Shown: positions 26,163 to 35,109 of the stretch, piece after piece
Numbering within the stretch: position 1 is the first letter of the stretch
Layout of the letters: every line of letters begins with the position of its first letter
Assembly (NCBI GenBank): GCA_951800685.1
Contig: CATOJY010000033.1
Span: 1-36,917, forward strand
Length of the DNA stretch: 36,917 nt
Source of the DNA: an uncultured Lachnospiraceae bacterium
Lineage (GTDB): Bacteria > Bacillota > Clostridia > Lachnospirales > Lachnospiraceae
Direction of reading: 5' to 3'
Translations under genes and position numbers: made by a program
Notes under the pieces: generated by a model
The model's input: the letters and a program-made list of their open reading frames with translations, nothing else
Database searches by the model: none
Told to the model about the DNA's origin: nothing

Positions 26163-26255
26163 CCTTGCTCTTGTGCCTTTCTTCCTTAAACGATATGATT
26201 TTTCTTTTCCTGTATATACAGGCTGTAGAGAATGCACGCTATCACATTCTCCCGA

Positions 26256-26432
26256 ACATGACTTAGTTCTACTTAATCTGCGTCTTCCATCAGCTTAGTA
26301 GAACCCTACGCCAGACATAGCCTAGTTCTACTTAATCTGTGTTTTCCACTGGTCTAGTAGAACTCTATGTTAGACATAGTCTAGTTCTACTTGCCCGGCG
26401 TCTTTTGCCGGTCTAGTAGAACTCTATGTCTT
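26256..26432. repeat. three tandem 59-bp hairpin-forming repeats
   Basis: Units start at 26256, 26315 and 26374, an exact 59-base period. Each has a left arm ending in TAGTTCTACTT and a right arm TAGTAGAACYCTA, so each unit folds into a long hairpin (ACATAG..AGTTCTACT with AGTAGAACTCTATGT in units 2 and 3). The third also has an inner CCGGC/GCCGG stem. Arms are conserved while loops vary; unit 1 is the most decayed. The array fills the divergent gap between tex and the DUF4190 gene. Function unknown. Confidence 0.85.
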
Positions 26433-26496
26433 ATTATACATGAACCATCCCATTCCCGCCACCCAAATTCTGGTAGTTTTTCATCTTAAATTGTGT

Positions 26497-26502
26497 TATA
26501 CT
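26497..26502 (+). promoter_or_regulatory. candidate -10 for the DUF4190 gene
   Basis: TATACT about 90 bases before the start codon, downstream of the hairpin array. No good -35 hexamer is present at the right spacing. Confidence 0.35.
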
Positions 26503-26594
26503 GTGTTTACGTCTGCACTGCCCCGTCTTCTGCCAGAAGAATTGGATTGGCATTGCAGCAACCTTAAACTTTAGCAGCGCAGAAAGGGTTTCCC

Positions 26595-27047
26595 ATGTAC
26601 GATAATAATCCATACGGCAACAATCCGTATGACAACGTTCCTCCTGATCATACACCATATCAGAATCCGAATTGGCAGCGATACCCTGCGGGCGCTTCCG
26701 GCGATCGTCTGGCTTCGGCTTCCATGATCACTGGAATTCTTGCACTTGCCACATTCATTTCCATGACGATCTACCCTCCTTTTATCTTCGGCAGTATCGC
26801 TGTTGTGCTGGCACTGTTGTCCAAGGGCCGTGCCCCTAAACTGGCCTCCAGAGCCAAGGCGGGAATGATCTGTGCGACGATCAGTCTGATCGCCAACTGT
26901 GCTCTGTGCGGAACGAGCCTCTACATGCTTTACACCCGTCCTGAGATCATGAATCAGTTCAACGATATTTTTGAGAAACAATACGGTATGTCCTATGATG
27001 AGATGATTGAAATGATACTGGAGGACGGCGGTATTGTTATCGAATAA
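26595..27047 (+). CDS. DUF4190-like small membrane protein
   Basis: A 150-residue protein. The N-terminal 40 residues are Tyr/Asn/Pro-rich (NNPYGNNPYDN). Two hydrophobic helices follow (about 42-72 and 88-111) in the pattern of DUF4190, ending in an acidic tail with EKQYGMSYDEMIEMILE. Family function is unknown. AAAGGG lies upstream of the ATG. First of three closely spaced plus-strand genes. Confidence 0.75.
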   Translation: MYDNNPYGNNPYDNVPPDHTPYQNPNWQRYPAGASGDRLASASMITGILALATFISMTIYPPFIFGSIAVVLALLSKGRAPKLASRAKAGMICATISLIANCALCGTSLYMLYTRPEIMNQFNDIFEKQYGMSYDEMIEMILEDGGIVIE

Positions 27048-27121
27048 TATTTCATTATACTAGCAAACATCCTATATTAAGCATACAAATCTCTAGAAAT
27101 TTCAGAAAGAAGGATACTATT

Positions 27122-27601
27122 ATGATCAGTGCAGATTATAATCCAGTCAGCAGCTATAACAATGACAGCTATACCACTTCTAACACTGTCATCCGTAATC
27201 CTGGTGAATCTACAGAAAAGAAGGCTGGAAAGAAATCCTCTCCTGCCGAGTGCCAGACCTGCAAAGAACGGAAATATCAGGACGGATCCGATGAGGATGT
27301 TTCCTTCAAAGCAGCGGCCCATATTGACCCGAATGCCGCAGCTTCCCGTGTCCGAAGCCATGAACAGGAACATGTGAATAATGCCTACAAGGATGCTTCC
27401 GAAAATAACGGCAAGGTTCTTTCCTGTAATGTGTCAATCAAGACATCCGTCTGTCCAGAATGCGGACGCACCTATGTGTCTGGCGGAACCACAGCCACAC
27501 AGATCAAATACTACAACGAGGAGAATCCTTACCAAAAAGAAATGAGATCCTCTGATGCGGTAAGCAAATACCGCGGCCAGAATATTGATACCAGATTTTG
27601 A
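27122..27601 (+). CDS. SprA-related HEXXH protein (putative small metallopeptidase)
   Basis: A 159-residue soluble protein. HEQEH at 80-84 is a zincin-type HEXXH motif in the context VRSHEQEHVNNAY, which resembles the SprA-related putative metallopeptidase family. Two CxxC pairs (C44/C47 and C111/C114, the latter in CPECG) could bind zinc. A disordered Ser/Asn/Tyr-rich N-terminus has no signal peptide. AAGAAGGA precedes the ATG. It sits between two membrane-protein genes, 74 bases after the first. Proteolytic activity is not shown by the sequence alone. Confidence 0.7.
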   Translation: MISADYNPVSSYNNDSYTTSNTVIRNPGESTEKKAGKKSSPAECQTCKERKYQDGSDEDVSFKAAAHIDPNAAASRVRSHEQEHVNNAYKDASENNGKVLSCNVSIKTSVCPECGRTYVSGGTTATQIKYYNEENPYQKEMRSSDAVSKYRGQNIDTRF

Positions 27602-27617
27602 TAGATGGAGGTTATTT

Positions 27618-28349
27618 ATGCATTCATATCAATCTTGTGCAGCGCTGAAAGCTTCCGCAAAAGAGCACATGTTTGGACGTTATGGAAGCGCCATAGGCGC
27701 TTACCTGATTGTGACATTTCTCACAGGTTTTGCAACGCTTTCTGTTACTTCTCTTACCGGAAATACAGATTCAGTCTTTAGCATGTGCATACATTATGCA
27801 CTTCTTTTTGCAATATCTGTTTTTACCGGACTGCTCTCTTCTGGTACTGCATATTTCTATCTCAAAATAGTCACCGGGCATCCTGCCGCAGTCAGCGACG
27901 TTTTCTATGGTTTCCATATGCATTCTGACAAAGCGATTTCTATACAAACCTGGATCACTCTGATCACTTTTATTGGCAGCCTGCCCGAATACATCGTTCT
28001 GTATCGCATGTCCGGGCGTCCTGACGCTTCCACACTGACGTTATATGGACTGTGTATGATCCTGTCTGGTGTAATTGCCCTGATCCTTGATCTGCTCTAT
28101 GCTCCTGCTTTTTTTCTCATGCATGATTTTCCACAATATTCTGCAAGAGAACTGATGGTTATGAGCCGGAAACTGATGGTTGGAAACAAAGGCAGATTGT
28201 TTTATCTTTATCTCAGCTATCTGCCGCTTCTTCTGCTGAGCATTTTGTCCTGCGGAATTGCTCTCTTATGGGTTTTTCCTTACCTAAACGCAACCCTGGC
28301 AGAGTTTTACATGGACATTATCACACATTCCAAAACGTCTGATCATTAA
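27618..28349 (+). CDS. DUF975 family membrane protein
   Basis: A 243-residue polytopic membrane protein with the DUF975 N-terminus (LKASAKEHMFGRYGSAIGAYLI) and about five to six helices, including the family's C-terminal GRLFYLYLSYLPLLLLSILS. I start it at 27618, where ATGGAGG lies 7 bases upstream; an earlier in-frame ATG at 27585 lies inside the preceding gene. Function unknown. Last gene of the plus-strand trio, followed by a bidirectional terminator. Confidence 0.82.
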   Translation: MHSYQSCAALKASAKEHMFGRYGSAIGAYLIVTFLTGFATLSVTSLTGNTDSVFSMCIHYALLFAISVFTGLLSSGTAYFYLKIVTGHPAAVSDVFYGFHMHSDKAISIQTWITLITFIGSLPEYIVLYRMSGRPDASTLTLYGLCMILSGVIALILDLLYAPAFFLMHDFPQYSARELMVMSRKLMVGNKGRLFYLYLSYLPLLLLSILSCGIALLWVFPYLNATLAEFYMDIITHSKTSDH

Positions 28350-28404
28350 CTTTGTGGATGGTGAATCACCGCTTCCATCCTCTTCTAAAAAGATTTTGTT
28401 TTAT

Positions 28405-28436
28405 AAAAAGCCAGGCCCATCGGCCTGACTTTTTCC
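28405..28436. terminator. bidirectional terminator between DUF975 and prfB
   Basis: AAAAAGCCAGGCC (28405-28417) pairs with GGCCTGACTTTTT (28422-28434) around CATC, with A and T tracts on both sides, between two convergent genes. Confidence 0.88.
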
Positions 28437-28458
28437 ATTTTAACAACTGCTATTACAA

Positions 28459-29563
28459 TTACGCATTAATCCACCGCAGATAAGCATTGATAAACGGATC
28501 AAGCGCCCCGTCCATAACTGCATCCACATTACCGGATTCCTCATTGGTCCGGTGGTCCTTGACCATCGTATAGGGCTGCATGACATAGGAGCGGATCTGG
28601 TTACCCCAACCGATTTCTTTCACATCGCCACGGATGTCGGAAAGTTTCTCGGCATTCTCCTCCTGCTTGAGCATATACAACTTCGCTTTCAACATTTGCA
28701 TCGCCTTATCCTTATTCTGGAACTGGCTGCGCTCATTCTGGCAGGTCACCACAATTCCCGTCGGGAAATGAGTGATCCGGATCGCCGAAGATGTCTTATT
28801 AATATGCTGACCGCCCGCACCGCTGCTTCGGTAGGTATCAATACGGATATCTTCATCCTTCACTTCCACATCCACGTCATCCTCAATATCCGGCATCACA
28901 TCCAGCGATACGAAGGATGTCTGCCGCTTCCCCTGCGCATTGAAAGGCGAAATGCGCACCAGCCTGTGTACACCTTTCTCTGATTTCAGATAGCCATAGG
29001 CATTTTCACCGTTAATCTGAAACGTCACCGACTTGATCCCAGCCTCATCGCCATCCAGATAGTCGATCACATCAAGAGCAAATCCCTTACGCTCAGCCCA
29101 TCTCGTGTACATGCGGTAGAGCATACTGCACCAATCACAGCTCTCCGTGCCTCCTGCTCCCGCATTTAATTTCAGTATGGCATTGTTCTTGTCATACTCA
29201 CCGGACAAGAGCGTATTGATCCGAATCGTTTCGAACGTTTCCTTAAACTCTTTCAGCTCCTGCTCTATATCTGGTATGATCGCAGGATCGTTATCCTCGT
29301 ATCCCATCTCGATCAATGTCAGGATGTCATCGAACTGGCTGGTAAGACCATCCATTGTACCGACAATATCCTTCAGATTCTTGGCTTCCCGCATTTTCTG
29401 GTTTGACTTCTCCGGGTCATTCCAGAAATCCGGCGCCTGCATTTCCATTTCTAACTCCTCAATCCGCTTCGACTTATTCGCTAAGTCAAAGTGAATCCCT
29501 CACTTCCGCTAAGGGACTTTCATAAGCCAGGAGTTCGGATTTCATGTTATCCAATTCTACCAC
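28459..29563 (-). CDS. prfB: peptide chain release factor 2, with programmed +1 frameshift
   Basis: RF2 releases peptides at UGA and UAA stops. The main frame (28459 to about 29487) has the RF2 motifs RISPFNAQGKRQTSF (SPF stop recognition) and SSGAGGQHINKTSSA (catalytic GGQ). The first 25 codons lie in another frame, from a GTG at 29563 (VVELDNMKSELLAYESPLAE..), and end at an in-frame TGA within CTTTGAC. A +1 slip there continues DLANKSKRIEELE into the main frame, giving 367 residues, the usual RF2 size. AAAGGTGG sits 9 bases before the GTG. It lies 103 bases downstream of secA, a common neighbourhood in this group. Confidence 0.95.
29485..29500 (-). promoter_or_regulatory. RF2 autoregulatory frameshift site
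   Basis: On the minus strand AGGG (29497-29500), five bases, then CTT TGA C (29485-29491): an internal Shine-Dalgarno at the same spacing as in E. coli prfB, and the slippery CUU before UGA C. Low RF2 favours the +1 shift. Confidence 0.93.
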
Positions 29564-29666
29564 TTAACGTCACCACCTTTATTATATTTTATCGATAACA
29601 CCTTATGTGTGATATCCTTTGCTACAGTATATGCACTTACTATAGTACTTAGAGTTTCTTGGTATT

Positions 29667-32231
29667 TTATTTCCTTCCACAGCACTGTTTATACTTCTTC
29701 CCAGAACCACATGGGCAGGGATCGTTCGGATAAACTTTGGCTTCCATCCGCTTGACAGGCCCCTTCTGGAGCGTATCATCCTTGTTTGTGCCGGTCACCT
29801 TCGCAACCTGCTCTCTCTCCACCTTCTGTTCAATGCGGACACGGAAGAGCAGACGGACGGTCTCTTCTCTGATATTCTGGGTCATTTCATCGAACATCTC
29901 GTAACCGTTCATCTTATATTCTACAAGCGGATCCCTCTGTGCATAAGCCTGCAGGCCCGCACCCTGACGAAGCTGGTCCATATCGTCGATATGATCCATC
30001 CACTTTCTGTCAATCACCTTAAGAAGGATCACTCTCTCGATCTCTCTGATCGCCTCCGGCTCAGGGAATTCCGCTTCCTTCATCTCATAAAGTTTGACAG
30101 CCTCTTCCTTCAACTGTTGTTTCAAGCTGTTCTTCTTCGGCTTCAATACCCTCTCTGCATTAAGCGGCTGCAGAGGAATCGTAGGCAGAAGTAACGTGTT
30201 TAACTCCCCGAAATCCCACTCTTCGAAATCTGTATCGTCACCGATACAGATATCCACACAGTTCTCTGTGATATCCGTGATCATCTTATAGATGACATCC
30301 CGCATACTTTCCCCGTTGAGAACGCGTTTTCTCTCTTCATAAATGATCTCTCTCTGTTCATTCATGACCTGATCGTACTCTAACAGGTTCTTTCTGATAC
30401 CGAAGTTGTTATTCTCAATCTTCTTCTGCGCCGACTCGATCGCCTTTGTGAGCGCCTTATGCTCAATCTCCTGTCCTTCTGGAATTCCCAGCGCATTAAA
30501 CATAGTAATCATCCGGTCGGACCCAAACAGCCTCATCAGATCGTCTTCAAGAGAAATATAGAATCTGGATTCACCTGGATCGCCCTGACGGCCGGAACGG
30601 CCTCGAAGCTGATTATCGATACGTCTCGATTCATGCCGCTCCGTGCCGACAATCATCAGACCACCTGCTGCTCTGGATTCTTCATCAAGCTTAATATCTG
30701 TACCACGTCCCGCCATATTGGTAGCGATGGTAACCGCCCCATGGATGCCGGCGTCCGCAACAATTTCCGCCTCCATCTCATGGAACTTCGCATTCAGTAC
30801 CTTGTGTTCTATCCCACGCTTCCGAAGCAGCCCGCTAAGCTCTTCCGAAGCGTCAATATTAATCGTGCCCACTAGCACCGGCTGATCTTTGGCATGTGCC
30901 TCTTCCACCGCCGCAACGATCGCACACAGTTTTTCCTTTCTTGTCTTATAGACACTATCCTGATGGTCAATACGCGCAATTGGCTTATTCGTAGGAATAG
31001 ATACTACATCCATACCGTAAATATCACGGAACTCTTTCTCCTCTGTCAGTGCAGTACCCGTCATACCAGCCTTTTTCCCAAATTTATTAAAGAAATTCTG
31101 GAAGGTGATCGTGGCGAGCGTCTTGCTCTCACGCTTCACCTTCACATGCTCTTTCGCTTCGATTGCCTGATGCAGACCGTCAGAATAACGCCTGCCCGGC
31201 ATAATACGGCCAGTAAACCCGTCTACAATCAGCACCTGCTCGTCTTTTACTACATAGTCCTGGTCCCGGAACATCAGATTATGGGCACGCAATGCCAGAA
31301 TAATATTGTGCTGGATCTCCAAGTTCTCTGGATCTGCCAGATTCTCAATCTGGAAGAAACGCTCTACCTTAGCCACACCCTGCGCGGTCAGATTCACCAC
31401 TTTATCCTTTTCATTGACAATGAAATCGCCTGTTTCTTCGCGCTCCACGCCCATGATCGCATCCATCTTGGTCAACTCTTCCATATCTTCACCGCGGGTC
31501 AGCTGTCTTGCCAGGATATCGCAGGCTTCATACAGCTTCGTAGACTTGCCGCTCTGACCGGAAATGATCAGCGGGGTACGGGCTTCGTCAATCAGCACCG
31601 AGTCTACCTCGTCTATGATCGCATAATGCAGATCCCTAAGCACCAGCTGCTCCTTGTAGATGACCATATTGTCACGCAGATAATCAAATCCCAGCTCATT
31701 GTTCGTCACATAAGTGATATCACAGTTATAAGCCTCCCGGCGCTCATCAGATTTCATGTCGTTTAAGACAACACCGACTTTCAGCCCCAGGAATTCATGG
31801 ACCTGGCCCATCCACTCCGCGTCACGCTTTGCCAGATAGTCATTGACCGTAACGACATGTACGCCTTTGCCTTCCAGCGCATTCAGATAAGCCGGCAGAA
31901 GACAGGTCTGGGTCTTACCTTCACCAGTCCTCATCTCGGCGATCCGGCCCTGATGCAGCACGATACCACCGATCAGCTGTACCCGATAGTGCTCAGTCTT
32001 CAAGATCCTGCGGGCCGCTTCCCTCACCGTAGCATAAGCCTCCGGCAGCAAATCATCCAGCGTCTCTCCGTCCGCCAGTCTCTTCCTAAATTCTCTCGTC
32101 TTGTCGCGCAGCTGCTCGTCCGACAATTCCATCATGCCGGAACGCAGGCCTTCAATCTTGTTGACCAGAACGTCGATCCGCTTGATCTCCCTCTCACTAT
32201 GTGTACCAAATACTTTCTGTATTACACCCAT
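29667..32231 (-). CDS. secA: preprotein translocase ATPase SecA
   Basis: The motor that drives proteins through SecYEG at the membrane. It has Walker A in [10 protein letters not shown], the DEAD-type [15 protein letters not shown], preprotein cross-linking sequences, motif VI region [18 protein letters not shown], and a C-terminal zinc-binding SEC-C tail ([13 protein letters not shown]). With the start at 32231 ([17 protein letters not shown]), behind GAGGCGG, it is 854 residues, the normal length. A longer frame from 32285 has no conserved sequence. It probably exports the lipoprotein and flagellin-type substrates in this window among many others. Confidence 0.97.
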   Translation of the reverse strand: MGVIQKVFGTHSEREIKRIDVLVNKIEGLRSGMMELSDEQLRDKTREFRKRLADGETLDDLLPEAYATVREAARRILKTEHYRVQLIGGIVLHQGRIAEMRTGEGKTQTCLLPAYLNALEGKGVHVVTVNDYLAKRDAEWMGQVHEFLGLKVGVVLNDMKSDERREAYNCDITYVTNNELGFDYLRDNMVIYKEQLVLRDLHYAIIDEVDSVLIDEARTPLIISGQSGKSTKLYEACDILARQLTRGEDMEELTKMDAIMGVEREETGDFIVNEKDKVVNLTAQGVAKVERFFQIENLADPENLEIQHNIILALRAHNLMFRDQDYVVKDEQVLIVDGFTGRIMPGRRYSDGLHQAIEAKEHVKVKRESKTLATITFQNFFNKFGKKAGMTGTALTEEKEFRDIYGMDVVSIPTNKPIARIDHQDSVYKTRKEKLCAIVAAVEEAHAKDQPVLVGTINIDASEELSGLLRKRGIEHKVLNAKFHEMEAEIVADAGIHGAVTIATNMAGRGTDIKLDEESRAAGGLMIVGTERHESRRIDNQLRGRSGRQGDPGESRFYISLEDDLMRLFGSDRMITMFNALGIPEGQEIEHKALTKAIESAQKKIENNNFGIRKNLLEYDQVMNEQREIIYEERKRVLNGESMRDVIYKMITDITENCVDICIGDDTDFEEWDFGELNTLLLPTIPLQPLNAERVLKPKKNSLKQQLKEEAVKLYEMKEAEFPEPEAIREIERVILLKVIDRKWMDHIDDMDQLRQGAGLQAYAQRDPLVEYKMNGYEMFDEMTQNIREETVRLLFRVRIEQKVEREQVAKVTGTNKDDTLQKGPVKRMEAKVYPNDPCPCGSGKKYKQCCGRK

Positions 32232-32489
32232 GACCGCCTCGTTTCCGTGTACCAGATGCGCTTCTCTTTTCAACCCGATACACAACTTACCTTTCTTTGG
32301 CTGCTGAAATAACTGCCAGACATCCCTATCCCTGAAAATACGCCAGCATATGATTATTTCTTCAAAGTTTCTAAATTATAAAAGACCAACGTATATTGTA
32401 GCAGATTTATCAGGTAAATTCAACTGTAAAGAAAATTCCCGCTGTTTTTGAAAAAGTTTCTGATTTCATATTTCATTGTCTATCTAACG
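32232..32489 (-). other. secA upstream region and long leader
   Basis: About 165 bases separate the predicted secA transcription start from its ATG. The leader has no regulatory fold that I recognise. Apart from the promoter (32395-32423) and the preceding terminator I see nothing further in the gap. Confidence 0.4.
32395..32423 (-). promoter_or_regulatory. secA promoter
   Basis: TTGAAT (32418-32423), 17 bases, then TACAAT (32395-32400) preceded by TGC, an extended -10, on the minus strand. Confidence 0.7.
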
Positions 32490-32536
32490 GCCAAAAACCG
32501 TTGCAGCCTCCAAGATATAGGAATGCTGCAACGGTT
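32490..32536 (-). terminator. terminator of the SBP-epimerase-AKR-ThuA cluster
   Basis: AACCGTTGCAGC (minus strand, 32525-32536) pairs with GCTGCAACGGTT (32496-32507), followed by TTTGG, 20 bases past the ThuA-like gene. The T-run is short. Confidence 0.75.
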
Positions 32537-32556
32537 CTTATCTAAAATCGGTCCGG

Positions 32557-33207
32557 TTATCTTCCCTCAACACTCCACCGGATCGCCTGATGCATGATCT
32601 TTCTAAAATTCTCATCTGCGTACACCGCATTGTCATGACCAGATGCATAGCAGAAGACTCTGCTGTCCCTAAATTTCCTCGTCCACGCGATCTTTCTGAT
32701 TCCGCTGGCATTGTCTGTCTCAATGAGAATCTCATTGCCCGGTTCCTCTGGTTCCCCGATCTCATAAGTCTCATCCACCACCGTGAAGTCCTCTATTCCC
32801 GCTGTTACTGGATGGTCTTTTGCAAGGATATGCTGATGCACCGTCTCATTCTGATGGTATTTGAACTGTTCTTCACAACGGATTTTGACTCCTGAGACCT
32901 CTGTATACAGATCCCATCTTGGAAAGGAGAGCAACGCATGATGCATGAGAATAATCCCTTGTCCCGTTGTGCCAAACTGTTCCTCCAGATACTGCTTACG
33001 TATACTTCCCTCCTCTGGAAGCGGAAGGCTCATGCTGTAGAACAACACACAGTCATAAGCATCCCTGTTTGCCTCATCCTCCAGGAACAGATCGAACGGC
33101 TGTACATAGCACTCGCAGTCCTCAAAAGACCACAACATTTTCTGGAAATTCACAATATCGTAAGGGTGACATTCTACAATCACCGCCACTTTTATTTTTC
33201 GATCCAT
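32557..33207 (-). CDS. ThuA-like domain protein
   Basis: A 216-residue class I glutamine-amidotransferase-like protein of the ThuA (trehalose utilisation) type. It begins KIKVAVIVECHPYD and has LMHHALLSFPRWDLY, KDHPVTAGIEDFTVVDETYE and VFCYASGHDN, matching the ThuA pattern of HH...HP...GHD. The family acts in sugar catabolism, probably on keto-sugar intermediates, but its reaction is not established. The start at 33207 follows GAGGAAAA; a longer frame to 33342 would overlap the previous gene. Last gene of the sugar cluster. Confidence 0.82.
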   Translation of the reverse strand: MDRKIKVAVIVECHPYDIVNFQKMLWSFEDCECYVQPFDLFLEDEANRDAYDCVLFYSMSLPLPEEGSIRKQYLEEQFGTTGQGIILMHHALLSFPRWDLYTEVSGVKIRCEEQFKYHQNETVHQHILAKDHPVTAGIEDFTVVDETYEIGEPEEPGNEILIETDNASGIRKIAWTRKFRDSRVFCYASGHDNAVYADENFRKIMHQAIRWSVEGR

Positions 33208-33304
33208 TTTTTCCTCATTTCTGCGCTGCTTTTTTTGCAAATCTGTAACAGACAGCGCACCGGTACAGATCGCATGTTCCATGTATGAAGACAACACCTG
33301 TATG

Positions 33305-34225
33305 CTAAGGCAGTACGTTGCCCGCAGCGCGGTAGATTTCATACCATTCCTGTCTTGTCAGGCTGATCCTGGAAGCTTCGGCGATCTCTTCCAAACGTTT
33401 CTCCTTGGTCGTCCCGACCACTGCCTGCATCTTTGCCGGATGCCGTAAGATCCATGCGATCGCCACTGCTCCCGCCGTCGCGTTGTTTTCCCTGGCGATA
33501 CGTTCAAGCACCAGATTCAGCTCAGGATACCGATCACTGCCTAGGAAAGTGCCCTCGAAGAATCCATATTGCAGGGACGACCATGTCTGAATGGTAATAC
33601 CCTTCCTTCTACAGTACTCCAGGATGCTCCCATCTCTGTCGATGCCCGCTTCCTTCTTCATATTTACGTTCAGGCCGCTGTCAATCATACCTGTATGCGC
33701 CGCGCTAAACTGCAGCTGATTCACAAGCAGCTTGTAGGGCAGAAAACTTCCCAGGAATTCCATCTGCATCGGATTCATATTGCTCACGCCAAAGGCCCTT
33801 ACCTTACCGGAATCATAGAGCTGTCTGAATGCCTCCGCCACTTCTTCCGGCTCCATCAGCGTGTCTGGCCTGTGGAGAAGCAGCACATCCAGATAGTCGG
33901 TATGCAGTCTTTTAAGAATCTGCTCCGTCGACGTCACGATATATTCCTTTGAAGAGTCAAAAAACCCCGGACGGATGCCGCATTTGGACTGCAATATAAT
34001 CTCTTCCCGCTCCACCTGTCCCATCGCCATCGCCTTAGCGAAAACTTCTTCTGACGCACCGCCGCCGTACAGGTCTGCATGATCAAAAGTATTGATCCCC
34101 ACTTCCAGGGATTTCTCTATCAAAGCATTCACATTCTGCGGACTCATTTCACTGATCCGCATACATCCCATGATAATTGCGGAGGCAGCAATATTGCTGC
34201 CTCCCAAATGGATACGTTGTACCAT
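33305..34225 (-). CDS. aldo/keto reductase
   Basis: A 306-residue (alpha/beta)8 NADPH-dependent oxidoreductase. The catalytic tetrad is visible: Asp and Tyr in NTFDHADLYGGG, Lys in QSKCGI, His in LLLHRPDTLMEP. The C-terminal cofactor site is AVVGTTKEKRLEEI. It resembles the YdhF-like branch. The start at 34225 follows AGGAG and lies 22 bases after the epimerase stop; the longer frame would overlap that gene. In this cluster it may reduce or oxidise a sugar keto group; substrate unknown. Confidence 0.9.
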   Translation of the reverse strand: MVQRIHLGGSNIAASAIIMGCMRISEMSPQNVNALIEKSLEVGINTFDHADLYGGGASEEVFAKAMAMGQVEREEIILQSKCGIRPGFFDSSKEYIVTSTEQILKRLHTDYLDVLLLHRPDTLMEPEEVAEAFRQLYDSGKVRAFGVSNMNPMQMEFLGSFLPYKLLVNQLQFSAAHTGMIDSGLNVNMKKEAGIDRDGSILEYCRRKGITIQTWSSLQYGFFEGTFLGSDRYPELNLVLERIARENNATAGAVAIAWILRHPAKMQAVVGTTKEKRLEEIAEASRISLTRQEWYEIYRAAGNVLP

Positions 34226-34247
34226 TTCTTTCTCCTTTTGGTCTGTT

Positions 34248-35069
34248 TTATCTATATACCTCATCACGGAGTTCCTGTACGAATTTCAGCGTTGTATCTG
34301 TCTCATAAGCATAATCGATCTCCGCTGCGCCGTTTGTGATCACCCACGGGCACGCTACTGACACGCCTTTATCATATCCTGCTTCCTTCAGTACTCTAAA
34401 CAGATGGAGCAATGTCTCTCTCCGCTCACCCACATTAGGCTGTGCACCGCCATCTCCCTGGATATGTACGTTGAGACAGTAATCCGGGTATTTCAGAATA
34501 TCTTCCAAAGGCTGATCCAGTTCCAGGAAATAATTCAAATCTGCCATAACCTTGACATTGCTGCGGCCGCACATCTTTGCAAATTCCACCCCTTCCAGAT
34601 ATCTTGGGAACAGGGTATCTGCGTCGGCTTCTGGCTCTAATGCGATCTGCATATCATATTTGGCAGCATAGTCTGCCGCAATATTGATCGTACTCAACGC
34701 CTGATCAATGGCTCTTGTTCTCGAAAATCCATCCTGGATCCGGAAATGTCCACCCCAACATCCTACGTATTTGACGCCTAACTCGCTGATCCGCCTGAAT
34801 TCTCTCTCCAGCGAAAAAGCAATCAACTCCCTGTCGTACTTCTCGCCACTGCCGCCCATCCACGTAGTCCCTGGCCCTAACAGATGGCTTGTCGTCATGC
34901 AGGGTCTGCCGTCCTTTTTGTAAAGGTCTCTCCACACTTTCCAGTCCGCATCGCACAGAAGTGCGCTGCCATGGATGGATGCGGGTACTTCAAAATATTC
35001 CCATCCTTTGTTTACCTGGTCTAACGGCACAACGTCTACCACAATACCAATCTTAAACTGCTCGCTCAT
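34248..35069 (-). CDS. sugar phosphate isomerase/epimerase (AP endonuclease 2-like TIM barrel)
   Basis: A 273-residue TIM-barrel enzyme. Metal-ligand segments of the family are visible: ALEPEADADTLFP (Glu), VKVMADLNYFLEL (Asp), CLNVHIQGDGGAQPN (His) and a late acidic residue. Such enzymes isomerise or epimerise sugars and keto-sugars, or cleave keto-glycosides by elimination. AGGAGG precedes the ATG, 40 bases after the solute-binding-protein stop. The partner genes (AKR, ThuA) suggest oxidised-sugar metabolism; the substrate is not known. Confidence 0.87.
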   Translation of the reverse strand: MSEQFKIGIVVDVVPLDQVNKGWEYFEVPASIHGSALLCDADWKVWRDLYKKDGRPCMTTSHLLGPGTTWMGGSGEKYDRELIAFSLEREFRRISELGVKYVGCWGGHFRIQDGFSRTRAIDQALSTINIAADYAAKYDMQIALEPEADADTLFPRYLEGVEFAKMCGRSNVKVMADLNYFLELDQPLEDILKYPDYCLNVHIQGDGGAQPNVGERRETLLHLFRVLKEAGYDKGVSVACPWVITNGAAEIDYAYETDTTLKFVQELRDEVYR

Positions 35070-35109
35070 TCTCTTTTCCTCCTGTCATCCTTAAAATTAT
35101 GATCCTGTT

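Noticed and set aside
26256..26432. CRISPR array or integron attC sites
   Set aside because: Only three units, with the arms conserved and no unique equal-length spacers, no cas genes and no integrase. The arm sequence GTTCTAC does not fit the attC core GTTRRRY.
30894..31766. 290-residue plus-strand frame opposite secA
   Set aside because: Lies entirely within conserved secA coding sequence and has no independent signals.
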